Source: Symsagittifera roscoffensis
Lineage: Eukaryota; Xenacoelomorpha; Acoela; Convolutidae
DNA: 64,000 nt
NCBI RefSeq assembly: GCF_963678635.1
Contig: NC_087065.1
Coordinates: 55,146,397-55,210,396, forward strand
Direction: 5' to 3'
The notes below the pieces were generated by a model that did no database searches, was not told the DNA's origin, and saw only the letters and a program-made list of their open reading frames with translations. Positions 32,083 to 44,330 of the stretch are shown here, one piece after another (the stretch's first letter is position 1; every line of letters starts with the position of its first letter). Both the position numbers and the translations under genes were made by a program.

Positions 32083-32568
32083 GACTTTCGATACGGGGTG
32101 GGGTTTCGTGCTCGGGTGGGATTTTTTCTTCAGACAAATTTCGACTTTTTAACCAGCCATTTTTGACGGAATTTTTTAATATCATTCAAAAAGTATTGTT
32201 GTCCCGAGCTTAAATTTGAAAAGATATTACACCTGTGATCTTTTTTCGTAAAGTTATTGGGGTTTAAAGATTGCCATTGGTCAATTTGGGACAATTAACG
32301 CGTAAGCGAGATTTAATCCGTCTTAGAAATCGTTCCAAATTGGTTGAAAGAAGCTTATTTGCCATAATTGATTTGTTACAATGAGGGAAATTTTTTTTTT
32401 TGTACTTTATTTGGCGTGTGGGGGGATAATTTCATAAAAAAAGTTTCTAATTTACGATTTTTTTTTCATTTTATCTTATTGCATTTAATTTTTTTATGTT
32501 ACTACTGCTCCATAAACCTTAAAAGGCAGTCGGAACATTCAGGGCTTCGCCCTGATACGAGCAGTTTT
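32083..32568 (+). mobile_element. Hairpin-ended dispersed element, copy 3
   Basis: Starts TTGTCCGACTTTCGATACGG, lacks part of the GCGC hairpin present in copies 1 and 2, and ends with the same CAGGGC-TTC-GCCCTG hairpin, then ATACGAGCAGTTTTGTT. Confidence 0.65.
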
Positions 32569-33349
32569 GTTTGTTTTTATTTCTCTACTTCGAGGTTGTC
32601 AGTTGATATTTGTGTATTTTGGTAGAGTTTTTGCATTCTCTGTTTTAGGGACGTATGCTATTTTAGTTTGAGGCAATTTTTAGACAAGTGTTTTGCCTAA
32701 CTGGTCGCACCAATTTATTCAACTAGCAAAAACGTAACTGTCAAAGCCAAACAAGATGTTTTTTAAAAAAAATTTATTTCAAATAGCAAAACAACAACTG
32801 AAGCATGAAACCAAGATAGCACCGGGAGTGAAAGAGTGCACCATATGGGAAATCTATCAGATAAAAAGGCCGGATGTTTGTTTTTTTCTACTCTCTGACT
32901 ATGATCGTGAACTAAAGTTCCGCAAGTAGTTCCGCAAGAAGTTTGCATGTAGACTCGAGAAAGGGGGAAATTGAGAGTGTGTTTTAGTTAGTGTAGTGAT
33001 ATGCCTCAAAGTTCATCTTGGGTCAAAGTGAAAGCTGAGTTTGTTTGGTTTATATTGTCGATGTGCCATCAGACTCAATTTGAGAGTTGAATAGAAATGA
33101 ATGAAAACTACTGATACTAATTTTTAAGAGTATTTGAAAAGATTTCCTCTCCCTATTTTGTTTTACAATATGTTGTAGCCACCATAGTATTAGCATCTGG
33201 CGAAACATCGTAACGCGGTGATATATTAAAATTATTCTGCTTTTTCAGCATGTTGGGAATGATAAGCATGTTTTGCTTTTCTGTTTGAATAACCATATTG
33301 TTTCGAAACCGTAATTAGTAGACCGTTTCGTTCGGATTGATGACTTTTT

Positions 33350-33560
33350 TCGGGTTAACAACTAATTTAACAAAATCATTTGTATTACTTGCTCAATCAG
33401 CTGACATGCTCGATTCCATGAAAATTCAAATTTAACTGTGTGGGTACTAGTTACTACAAGGTAGTTTCAGGGAGGACTTGAAGTTTTTAAAAATTCTTTT
33501 CTTACAAAATTAATTTTTTTTGGCTAAATTAGTGTCTGCTCAAAGATTCGTAAATTTTAT
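33350..33560 (+). repeat. SINE-like dispersed repeat, related to 18775-19020
   Basis: CGGGTTAACAACTAATTTAAC and AAAATCATTTGTATTAC match CGGGTTAACAACTCGTTTAAC and AGAATCACTTGTACC at 18.78 kb. The B-box region is degenerate here. Confidence 0.45.
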
Positions 33561-33799
33561 CCAGTTGATAATTTGAAATTGAAATGTCTTGCTTGGCATG
33601 TTTGTCAAGAGTTTTGGTTTGAAGTTTTATGAAAATGTGTGGGATTGGTTTTTATTTTACTTTTTTGAGCTTTGCAAAATTTTCTCACTTTTTGCAAAAA
33701 ATTTAGTTTTTTTTTCTTAAACTTTGTACCCGTGATTTTCAAAGAGGATACCCATAGAGAAATCGTTTACACCCTTGTGTGCCTGCAGACTCACCTGGT

Positions 33800-34960
33800 C
33801 TCTTTTTGCATTACAGCCTTCGAAAAAATCGGGGGGAATATTTAACCGTTACCTTTGATTTTTTTTCCTATTTCTCAAAAACCAACCTAACAAATCTGAG
33901 ATTTTTATTTCACTGAATAGTGAGAATTTGAAAAGCGCCAATCCAGAAGCGGCTACGTCCAAAATTTTTTAACATGAAATTATGGCTCTCGGAATAATGA
34001 AGTTTTTGATTTTGTTGACTGTCTATTGAATCTTTTTGATTTTTTTGAAAACTAACTCACTAACCGAGGTTTTGGGTTCAATGGAAAGCTCTCCTGCATT
34101 AGCGGCCACTCACAATTTTTTAGATCAAAAGTTATCGTCCGCTGAAAAGTCGATTTTTTGATTTTTGAGCGTTTTTTTTCTCTCAATTTTATGAATTTTA
34201 CCGTTATGAGATTTCGGTTTCAATATAAAGAACAAAAATTATGGCCGTCGGAAAAAATCAAAATTTTGATTTTTTGACCGTTTTTTGAATCTATTAGACT
34301 TTTCTCGAGAACAGCCCTGAAAAATTTTTTTTGTTCAATGCAACTTCAAGTTGGATGAATCTCTTCCGCATAAACGGCTAGGCCCAATTTTTTATAAGCT
34401 AAAAGCTATGGTTCTCAGAAATGTCATCTGATAAGCTGTCCGTTTTTTGTTTTTTTTTCTCGATAACTATCCTGCCAAACCTGATATAGGTTTAACCGAC
34501 ACCACAGATTGTTGAAAGCTTACCTTTACCTTTTTAATTTAATAAGCCCAGTTTCTTTTAGAAAAAAGTTATGGCCTTCAAACAAGTGAAAGTTATGAAA
34601 TTTTGACAGTTTTTTTTATGTTTTTTTTTTTACTTTACTCGAAAATTACCTTGCCAATTCTCAGGTTTAGTGTTTATTCGAGAAACCTGATTCTGGGAAT
34701 TTTCTCTATTTTACCGGTCACTACCTGTTTTTAGCAGAAAATTTTTGCAGATTCCGGAAAGTCAAGTTTTTGATTTTTGACCGTTTTTAGAAGCTTTTTG
34801 AAGTTTTTAAACTACCCTATCAATTCTGAGATGATAAGTTTAATCGAAATAAGCGGCTGCGCGAATTTTTCCTACAGAAGCGGCTGCTTCTGATTTTTTA
34901 TAAGAGAAATGTTATATTTTTGGGAAAGTTCCAAAATCTAAGGAATTTTCACTCTTTTTT
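33800..34960 (+). repeat. Degenerate ~160-180 bp tandem units (about seven)
   Basis: Each unit shows a GCGGCCACT/GCGGCTACG phrase, AATTTTTTATAAG, AAAAGTTATGGCC, a G-rich AAAGT phrase, TTTTTGATTTTTTGACCG, TTTTTTTGAATCT and an AACCAAC/AACTACC phrase followed by CAATTCTGAG. The same family occurs in GCH1 intron 2 at 22.78-23.25 kb. Confidence 0.75.
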
Positions 34961-36516
34961 CTTATTTTAGGAGACAAACAACTAAGGTTTTAGGCAAAGT
35001 CCAATTTTTGAAATCACGCATTTCGCCCTGCACCGGTAGAACGATTTAAAAACATATCATACACGTACCTCGAGTTCTAGCTGGGCTCTAGATTTCCGTC
35101 ATCGATACATAATGAAGTTTGGTTCTCCTTATTTTTTTTCATTACTTTTTTTCGATTTGTTTTTTTCTATGATTGTGTTGTATCGCAAAAGGTGCTAATC
35201 TCCGCTTCGCCTCTGTGTATTACACATTGTTTTGTGGCTACATCTTTTATAGCTGATGGCAGATGAAAATCAACTTGAAACAGTTAAAAAAACTGTTTCA
35301 TTTTAATTTGTTTTTGTTCGAGAATTTTTGCGTGAAATCTTTGTTTTTATATTTTATCATATACTCTAGCTGTATTTGTGTCGCGGTGGCAATGGAATAA
35401 TAGCAACAGGTTGTATTTGGTGAGGAAAAAAACTATCATCGAAGACGAGATTTTTTTTTCAATAATGTGCTAAATATGTTTGAAGCTTTTATCTAATCAG
35501 CTGCCTCTTATTGCGAATTTTTGAATGCTTCGATCTTAACTGGACTGTTTTATTTTTCAAGGTTGGAAAGTACTAGACGGAAAAACAAAATAATTGTTTT
35601 CGTGTTGTGTTTTGCGGCTAAAAATCTCTCTGCGAAAATGTTTTTCTGTTAGAATCTTCATTTTCAGCTTAATGTATCTGTCAGTAGTTAAGCATGTACT
35701 GACAAAGGTTTGCAAAGAGTGCCTTCAACTCGGCTTAAATGATTTAAGAGTAATGAACGTAGTGAAGACTTTTATATAGGTCTTGTTGGTTTTTTTTTCG
35801 GGAAAAAGTCTTAAAATATTATAATGCACTTTTGGAGCTCAATTGAATTTCATCTGCCGAAAGTGTCGTAAATAGCACTCTCCAAATGCGAACATGGAAA
35901 TGTCGCGAAAAAATGTGAACGATTTCTATTTTCGAAAGTGGAATTTATTTTTAAGATTTCCCAGCGGAATAAAAACTTTACCTATTGATCCAGTTTTCTC
36001 AAGTTGGGTTAGTGTTATCAAAAAAGCGCCAGTCAGAAATCGTTCTACAAATTCAAAGAACTTAAAGGGCATCTGTTTTTTCTTTGAAATTCGAAAGTTG
36101 AGATAGTTTCAGCAAAGTCAGTGGTTTTTTTTATGTTTACCTACGTTCATTACTCTTTTCCAATCTTCGATTGGCTATGTTCAACTTCTTTTCTTTGAAA
36201 TCAATTACTTTTCAAGTATTCAAAATAGTTTTTGGCTTTGTTGAACAACATATTAATTTTCGGCACTGTTGTGCTGCCCCAAATGATACTGCATATTTTT
36301 GAGATGGTATTCGTCTGGTGACTATTGGTTTCTTAGGTTAGGATGTTTCTTTACTGATATCAAATAAATAATAGGTTATGAGTTAGAGCGGTGGTCGGTA
36401 CTTTTAATTGTCAAAATTGCAACTGTTTTCAAAAAATGCCTCTTTTTGAGCTCATAAGACTCATTAGTCTGTGTTCCAGATCTCCGAGCTCGTTAATTGT
36501 GTTATTTTTGTTCCAG

Positions 36517-36806
36517 GTTATCTTCCTAACAAGAAAGTGGTTGGCATTAGCAAGCTAGCGCGGGTAGTAGAGACCTACAGCAGGCGTCTTCAGGTACAGG
36601 AGAGACTGACCAAGCAAATAGCCCATGCAGTCACTGAGGCACTTGAACCGGCGGGGGTGGGGGTCATCATTAAGTGCAGTCACATGTGCATGGTGATGAG
36701 GGGGGTGGAGAAACCAGGCAGCTCTACAGTCACAAGTGTCATGCTGGGCGAATTCAGAGACAACCAAAAAACGAGGGAGGAGTTTTTAGCCCTCATAAAA
36801 AACTAG
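36517..36806 (+). CDS. GCH1: GTP cyclohydrolase I, exon 4 (C-terminal catalytic exon)
   Basis: Acceptor TTTTTGTTCCAG ends at 36516; stop TAG at 36804-36806. It encodes residues 161-256, the most conserved third: [50 protein letters not shown] with the third zinc ligand Cys218, and the end [12 protein letters not shown]. Joined exons (40+204+237+290 bases) give 256 codons plus stop, close to the human 250, with all introns phase 1. All three zinc ligands (Cys147, His150, Cys218) and the SKLAR and QVQERLT motifs are intact, so the gene looks functional. Confidence 0.95.
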
Positions 36807-37444
36807 TCTGGGAGCTGCTGACGAATAGTTCCTGCTTTTATTTGACAGGACTGGCCAAATAACAAAATGCTTCTGATATTTTTTCCAAACGTAATTCATG
36901 GCGTGTTAATTATCGAAAATATCCATTATCAATTATGTATGAATATGAATTTGATATAATTCTTTTGATTCAGTCTATGAAACTGAAGTTGATATTTTAG
37001 AAAAATCACAAAGCACTAGCTCCGGGAAAGTTTGTCGTATATTGAAATGCGGTCTTTGAAAGAAACCATTAATCAATATCGTACATAGCAATGCTTAAAG
37101 TTTTTTTGATTTTCCAATTTCTGAAGGGATTCATCCATCTAAAATTACTGAACGGGTTTTCCACTTGACGCATGTTTAAGAAGTCCCTACCTTGACCTGT
37201 TAAAAAGCCAATATATTGCTAAATTTAAATGTATACTGAATTCGACGTTTTTACACTAGCCAGCTTGAGAGCGTAGTGTAAGAGTATGAGCCTTATTTTT
37301 TTCTCAACGTAACTCGCAAATGAAAGTGTTCATGAAAAGTTTTAATTTATTTGGTTGCTCTTCTGCTATAATCACAATCTGTTGCGATGGAAATTTCATA
37401 GCATTTGTTCTCTGCTTCATTTGTGGCTAGTGTTTGTTGATTAT

Positions 37445-37515
37445 CAAGCGTCCTTGACTGTGTTGTTAGTGCGTGAGATTCTTAATCTGAAGGTCGCAGA
37501 TCGAATCACATTCTT
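37445..37515 (+). repeat. tRNA-Lys-derived SINE-like fragment
   Basis: GTTAGTGCGTGAGATTCTTA, then ATCTGAAGGTCGCAGATCG, resembles the D-arm, CTT anticodon arm and T-arm of tRNA-Lys, but the acceptor arms do not pair. It is followed by a diverged AAGCGCAGCTCCGC hairpin tail (37605-37620) like that of the dispersed SINE-like family. Confidence 0.45.
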
Positions 37516-38664
37516 AGCCAAATTTGTACTAATTCGAGGCTTTTTTCCACCTTTTTATTGCCTTTTTTAGAGCTTCTTTGTGATCTTGCTAGTTTTTGCG
37601 AAGCGCAGCTCCGCATCTGTAAAATCTGTTGGAGCGCGAATGCTTTAACTCCACATTTTTCTAACTTGACAACGCAAACTTTCATGTTTTTTGTTTCATT
37701 GGTTGAGGAGGTGCTGTCAGGGTTTCCCCGTAGAGTTACGATTTTTGCATCCAACTTTGAGTACCCAAATATTTTCAGATTACGAGATATGACAACTTTT
37801 TTTGACTACTGAAAAAAAATTTCAGAAACTTAGATTTGAAAACCTCCAAAAATTTGAACGTCTTTACCTTATAGTGGGGGTTGGCAGTGTACTTTTAGGG
37901 GTAGCAAACTTCACCTCTAACGGTGATTGTTCACTTGTTTAGGAAACATGACATTTTTTCTGATTTTATTTTCAAAAACTTCCGAAAAAAATCATAACGT
38001 TTGAAATTACCACTCCTATATTTGGGTGCTGTTTCAAAAATCGTGCCTCTAGTTGTGACTGGTCAAATCCTGCCAGTTTCCGAGATATGAGGATTCTTAT
38101 AGGTTTTGACGGCTTTTGTTTGCTTGCTTGTTTTGACCCTACAGGCGTGCAGTATGTTTGGCTACTGTTTATAAGTCGAGTTTTTTTTTCGTTTCGAAGT
38201 TGATGAAAGTAGGGCAGTGTTGTATGAAGGTCGTGATGATCTTCTTGTTTTTTAAAGAAAAATTTTTAATTTTTTTTTCGCGTTGAAATGTGATTTGATT
38301 TTTCACTGTTTCACTAATCATTGTTTTGAGTTCAGTTCATTTTCTTTGTAAAAGAATTGCAGACTCCGCCATGGAACAGCAAAAGTGTAAAGTTTGGGAA
38401 AACATGAATAATTTTTATTCTTTCGTAATTTTAAATGCGGGCTTCGCCATCGCTCTGTTTAAGATTTCAACATATTTTCTTGCATGTTTAACGAAAGAAT
38501 TTGTCGCACGCTTAAACTATGTCAGGAATTGCAATTCTTTTTATTGTTCCAGTTTATGAATGCTTGACCAATTGTAAGGCCCAACTGTTGAGCTGTAACT
38601 ATACCAGTGGGTATGGGGAATGAGGGCAAGGCAGAAGGTTAGTAGGGTAGTCCAAGGGGTCGTA

Positions 38665-38775
38665 TTCAGTCATCCATCCTTCCATACATTCAGCCTGCGT
38701 TTCATTCATCCAGCCTGCCACCCATCCATTCGGCCTGCCACTCACTCATCCATCCATCTATTTTCTAACTATCTA
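38665..38775 (+). repeat. CATC/CCATC microsatellite
   Basis: Interrupted CATCCATC, CATTCAT and CAGCCTGCC units, pyrimidine-rich on the + strand. Confidence 0.8.
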
Positions 38776-41700
38776 TACTTTTTATAACGGGTGTTTTAAA
38801 TTATCCTTGTTTGAGAAATCACTATTTTGACATAATAATGCCAATATGTTGTGCAGCGTTCAAAAATTTTAAGTCGACATTTTAAAATGTGTTCAATTTG
38901 GTCTTTTTATCCCCACCAGCTATGGATTTCAATTTTCCACGAGCATCGTACATTTTCAACGTGCATAAAAATTTCACGATTTTCTCAGGGATTGTGAATT
39001 TGGCCCAAAAATTTGAATGATCAAATCCTTTTAGCTTACGAGATATGATAATTTCTTTGATTTTCCTTAGCTTCCAAATGGCTTACATATAAAATTGTAA
39101 AGAAAACTTGAATCTACGAGCCCCATGATGGGGCGCTGTCAAGGTTTATGCAGGGGTTGCGAGTTTTGCCTACAAATAGGACTGCTCAAATCGCTCCGGA
39201 ATATGACGGTTTTTAGGTTTTCAAAAACTTTCAATTAACTTTTTATTTTGAAGAAATTTGGAAAAAATGGTTTTCTTTTACCGCTATTACGGGTTGCTTT
39301 CATATTACTGCTGCTGTGGCTTCCAAATATGACTTTCAAACAGTTTTGGCTTAAAAAATGTGACGTTTTTTCGTGATTTTTGAAAATTTAAGGCTCTATG
39401 GGGCGATGTTGAAGGACTTTCAAAGATACAAGTCAAATTTTTTTCTGTATGCGAGGTTTGACGTTTTTTCTCAGTTTTTTGAAAGACTCAAAAAAATCAA
39501 AACTTGAAATTTCAGTCCGCTGGTAAGATGATGTGACACTCACAGCTATTGCACAGCTTGCCTTTAATTGTGCGTGATCAATATTTTTTTCGATTTTTCT
39601 GAATATACAACGTTTTTCATGATTTAAATTTTTATTCGAATTTTTGGATATAACAAAATTTTAAACTATCAACCCTATCAACTCGCATGAATTAAAAATC
39701 TGGTCTCCTATAGTTCTTACCCATGCTATAAGCAAGGGTTTTGCAATCGGGTACTAGACTCGCTCGTGGACTCCTTCATCTCCTTGTCCTGGTTGTAAAT
39801 CAAATCCTCTTCTTCTCTGTTGCAAAAAATAGGCATGTTATAAGTTTCTTAGTGTTTTAAATATTTCAGCTTTTCGAATGTTTATAAAGGCTTAGTGACC
39901 TCCTACTGAGCCGTTCAATTAAATAAATGGTTTTTATGTGCGTGTGTGTGTTTTGAGGTAGAGGTTAACCTGAAATTTTTTGTTTGTTTCAAACTTTGTT
40001 GGAAACTTTTTTTTCAGATTTTTAATCATTTTTTGGCTTAATATGTTTCGACATGTTTTACACCACCTCTGCGGTTTTTCGTTCCGCCATTTGCTAAGCA
40101 AAAAGTTTTCTGTGTGTGTGTGTTTTGAAGGAGCGGGAAAATTTAAAATTTTCTATTAGTTTCAACTTTTTTTGAAGCTTTTTTCAGCTTGAAAATTTTC
40201 TGCGCAGATATTTTTGGGCATTGTTACTGCTTGGTAAATTTTATTTCGATGCTAATTTTGTATTTTTTTGTCTCGGTATGTTTTTTCTCAAATGCATCTC
40301 TATACTTTTTGATAGATCCTTTTGCATGCATAATTATAAAATTTCGATATTTTTGTTTTTTGGTTGATGGTTTTTCGGCTTTATTTTTGTCGATTAAGCT
40401 CTCGCTTTAGTCTCCTAAATGTGTACACCTCCTTGCCTTCAGTACACAGTGCATATTTGAACTTGGTGGATAGTATATGGGCAGTACATGATTTTTATCA
40501 ATTTAATTTAGTTGAATTATTTAGGTTTAATATCAGCTTATTGGCTGCCGGCTTTTGTTCCGTCGGCTTACATACATTTATCTTGTTTCCTACAATTTTC
40601 CAATTTTGTTTCTGAAATATACAGGACCCGTGCGCCTCATTTTTAAATTCGTAAATTCAACACCATTGGAACCTCTTAAAAATATTTCGTTTTTCTAGAT
40701 CTTTTTTTTTCAAATGTAACATCTTTGGAAATCCTTTTTACTAGTTCTTGTGCACGGGCTGTTTTAACCCTGTGTTTGTTGTATTGCAAGTAGTACGAAG
40801 CTCAGTTTCGTCTCTGTGTTGAGATATGATTTTTGTACGTTTTTCAAAACATTTAGGAAATCTTATTTCAAGAAAGTTTCTCAAATTTCAAGTTCTCCAC
40901 CCTAAGCTTGGTGATATCACGGTACTCCCAAAAGTTTTTTTCGTGACCTCCAAATCTAACTGGTGAAATCTATTTAGTTTCCCAGATGTGAAGTTTTTTC
41001 AGAAAACTGTCTGCTTGCATCAGGGCGAAGGCTTGATTATTCCGACTGCCACTTAATTGGATGCAGCCGGTTTTGATTGAAAAAGATTGTTTTCAATTTT
41101 CTGACATCGTTCTCATCGAAATTCTAAGTACAAAGTAACTGATTCTGCCGCTTCTATCAATTGTCCCAAATTGGCAATTTTCAAACCTTTTTAAAATTTT
41201 GCTGTAAGAAAAATGTCGGTTTCGTTTGAAGGCGTCATTTCAGTCAAAGAATGTTACTTTAAAAATAAAAAAAGCACACGAGCACAAATATTCGAGAATT
41301 TTCTTCGACTGACGCACCGAACAAGTTTCAAGGTAGACTTTTTGAGGGCGGGCAGTGGAAGTTTTTTGAAACTATGATGGGCCGACCTAAACTTTCTCAA
41401 AGCGGGAATTTGAAAGAATGACCTAACTGATTTTCCGAGATCTCGTAAATATTTTTCGCTTGTACTATCTTACAAAAATTTTCTGTGCCAAAGTCTTTAT
41501 AGAACCTTTTTGCCAGGTTTTTGCTACGAGCATTCCTCGTAGAACTAGTGTACTTTCGCACATCAGAGATGTCGCTTGGAAAAATTTAGCCTTGCCCGAC
41601 CACAAGTGAATGTAAATTGATTGCAAAAAGGGAGGGGACATCACTTTGAGTGGTCAGGAATTTGGAATCTGTAAGGATTCGTTACTAGATACTAATTTTA

Positions 41701-43372
41701 CATATGCTTAACCAGTAGCGGATTTAGCGGGACAGGGGTTCAACCCTTACTCAGGGATTCGACCCCTGCCGACCCAATGTGCTTCTTCTTGTTCGTTTAT
41801 GTAGAAACGTTACACTGTGATGTGCGAAATGGGGCTTAGGAAATGAGACGACAAGCAAATTAGACGACCAGAAAATAACAGAATTTAGAAGATAACTTGC
41901 GTGCAAATTGCGTGAAATTTGTTAACAGGCTTAAATTAACTTTTGGCTGAGTATACACTGGTTGTCCAGCCACAAATCAGGTTATTATAACCACAGTTGT
42001 ACAATTTATGCCTTTCGAAAATGTAAAATCGTTTTTCGATTTAATGTTTCAAAATTAACTAACAATCAACATTTTGACCAGATCTGTGATCATGTACCTT
42101 TTTTGTTTTTGGGTAAATTCATTCTAAAGAAAAAGTTTTGTTGGCCCAGTTTTCATCCTCAAATTTGACAAAGAGTTATTATCGAAGGTCCGTTTTTTAT
42201 AGTCATCTAAATTGCTTGTCGTCTCAATTCCTGGGCCCCGTGCAAAACATTAATTAGATCAACCTGTGGTTTCTTTGGTTTTGCGGTCCTAAAGGAAACA
42301 GATGCTCTCAGAAAAGAGACACGTAGATTTTCTGCCAAAAACATTATTTGAACGTATTTTTTTTATATTTCCGTGATACAGCCTGTATTAAAAAACAACT
42401 AGCTAAATTATAAAACAACATTTTTCAGGAAAGTGGCAGCTCACAAACTGGAAAGAAATATCAAGTTTTTCTTCTAAAAAATCGGAAACTTTTTTTTCAT
42501 CTGAAAGACTAAAAAACTAATTAATCTTTAATTTTTCTGATAGTAAAATTGAATAAAGATAGCTAGTTGCTGTGCAGAAAGCACAGAATGTTTCGACCAT
42601 TTTCATAAAAATTTACCAAAAAAGTATAGTTTTTTCATATTAGATATTAGTGTCGTTTTTAGGCTTGGTGTGAGAAAATGATCGGAACAAAAGCTTGAAA
42701 TTTAACAAAATTTGACAAGCATAGTAAAATAGACAAATTTGTCAACAGTTTTTGTCGGTGCAAGACAAAAAAAACGAAAAAAATATGAAAAATTCTAAAA
42801 AATTAAAACTTTTTGACCGATTTCTTTCACAAATGGAGCTTTGCAAACTCTGCTTACGGCTTGAATGGAATTTTCACGCTTTTTTTTACCAAAAATTAGA
42901 CCAAAAATTGAAAAAACGCACCCGCTTTTTCTCAACACTTGAGCAAATTGTTTTGAAATTTTTGGTGTTATTACAAATACTACTAAAAAAAGTTTTCAAA
43001 TGACCTACCACTCGACGCAGACCACTGATCATTTTTGGTACCTGCTTTTGGGTGAAAAAAAAGAAAATAAATAGAGCCTACCCAAATATAAAGCTCCTCA
43101 ACATTTCCAATTGCTGGAACGATTACTACTGATGACTAAACTCTTGTCTACAACTTTTCCTTGTAGTTTCACTATTGGTTACCTCAAATCTTATCAATGG
43201 ATACGTGTATCTTTCTTTGTGAATTAAGTGTTTGTATTTTTGGAAATACGTTTATTTAAAGAATCACTGTCCACACTTGGAGTCAAGACTTTTCAAGTTT
43301 TGCCGCGTCCGAATCAGACTTTAAATCTCCAATAGCTTAACAAAATTTATTGACATGTGTTGCAAAAATTTG

Positions 43373-44330
43373 ACCGGGTCCGAACGCAGAACAAAAATGC
43401 ATAGCCGCAACCAGACCTTAAAGCTCCAAACAGTAAATATGAAATCGTGAGCTGTTCGCAAAAGTCGGGTCATACTAATGTTTGCTTTGGTAAGTCTGGG
43501 CTTAAAATATCATTCACAAATTTTTTTCAAACAAGAGTGTCTGCTGTTTCGAGGAAGTTTTTTTGACAATTCAAACATAATTTCCTGGAGTAATTTTTGA
43601 ATTGATTGATAAAACACATTCCTTTCAATTGAAATTTAAAAAATTGTTAACAATTTTGGAGCGTTTGTAAACAAAATTTTGTTTGTTCTTTGAAGCATTT
43701 TCTTTCAGCTTCTGCTCTCTAGTTTTTGTCAAAACAAAAACGTCAATTTAGTTGCAGATTTTGAAATATGTTATTAAAATTTTTTTTTCGGTCTGTTCAT
43801 CAAAAACAATGCTGTATAGTTTTTTTGCAACGGAGTTTTGAAAACTTTCCTAATAGCCCTTTTGGTCTCAATTTTATTTCGAGAATGCTCTTCAAGTTAC
43901 GGGTGCGATTATGCTAGTACTGATGTAGATGAGACAGTGCACAGCAATTTTTATGAAAACAGCGTTTGTTTGTTTTCGTTTTTAGGCAGAAATGTGGTTA
44001 GTTTTTAGGCAGAAATTTCGTCTTTCCCTTGAAAAACGTGGATTCATAAATTAAATTTGCTCATTTTGCTATCGGCGTTTAATGAGAGTTTTGCGTGACT
44101 AATCACGACTGTGTCCTTCTTATCACTTCTGAGAGAGTTTCATTGTGACCTACCACTCGACCAAGTCCAATGATGGTTTTTGGTACCTGTTTTTGCTTGG
44201 AAAACAAAAGAAAAATAACTAAAGCTCTTCCGAATATAAAGCTCCTGCGAAATTTAATTTTCCTAACAATTACTTCTGATGACTAAACTCTTGGGTCATA
44301 ACTTGTGCTCGTAGTTTCATCATATTTTAC
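43373..44330. repeat. Long-variant satellite unit, copy 1
   Basis: Nearly identical to 48699-49675. It includes an extra segment beginning GGTCCGAACGCAGAAC and containing ACAAGAGTGTCTGCTGTTT and GGGTGCGATTATGCTAGTAC that ordinary units lack. A related, more diverged version lies at 59.34-60.1 kb. Confidence 0.82.

Larger units (their letters stand above)
23511..36516 (+). other. GCH1 intron 3, 13 kb, repeat-filled
   Basis: From GTAAGT to TTTTTGTTCCAG. It contains an LTR-like fragment (about 23.69-23.85 kb), several dispersed and tandem repeats listed separately, and stretches where I see nothing (32.57-33.34 and 35.25-35.97 kb). Short ORFs at 35594-35779, 35894-36106 and elsewhere have no domain and lie partly on repeats. 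No nested gene is supported. Confidence 0.75.
36807..42990. other. Gene-free stretch with dispersed repeats
   Basis: Contains a tRNA-Lys-like SINE head (37445-37515), 150-190 bp repeat units of the retrotransposon-core family (37815-38110, 38980-39730, 40870-41000), a CCAT/CCTGCC microsatellite (38665-38775), two related units headed by GTGTGTGTGTTTTGA (39935 and 40112), a diverged hairpin-ended element on the minus strand (41010-41330), and a copy of the 2.55-kb repeat (42545-42800). Nothing recognisable in 36.81-37.4, 40.2-40.75 and 41.35-42.5 kb. ORFs here are short and unsupported. Confidence 0.6.

Noticed and set aside
36555-36767. 70-residue minus-strand ORF
   Set aside because: Lies antisense to GCH1 exon 4, whose protein is highly conserved.
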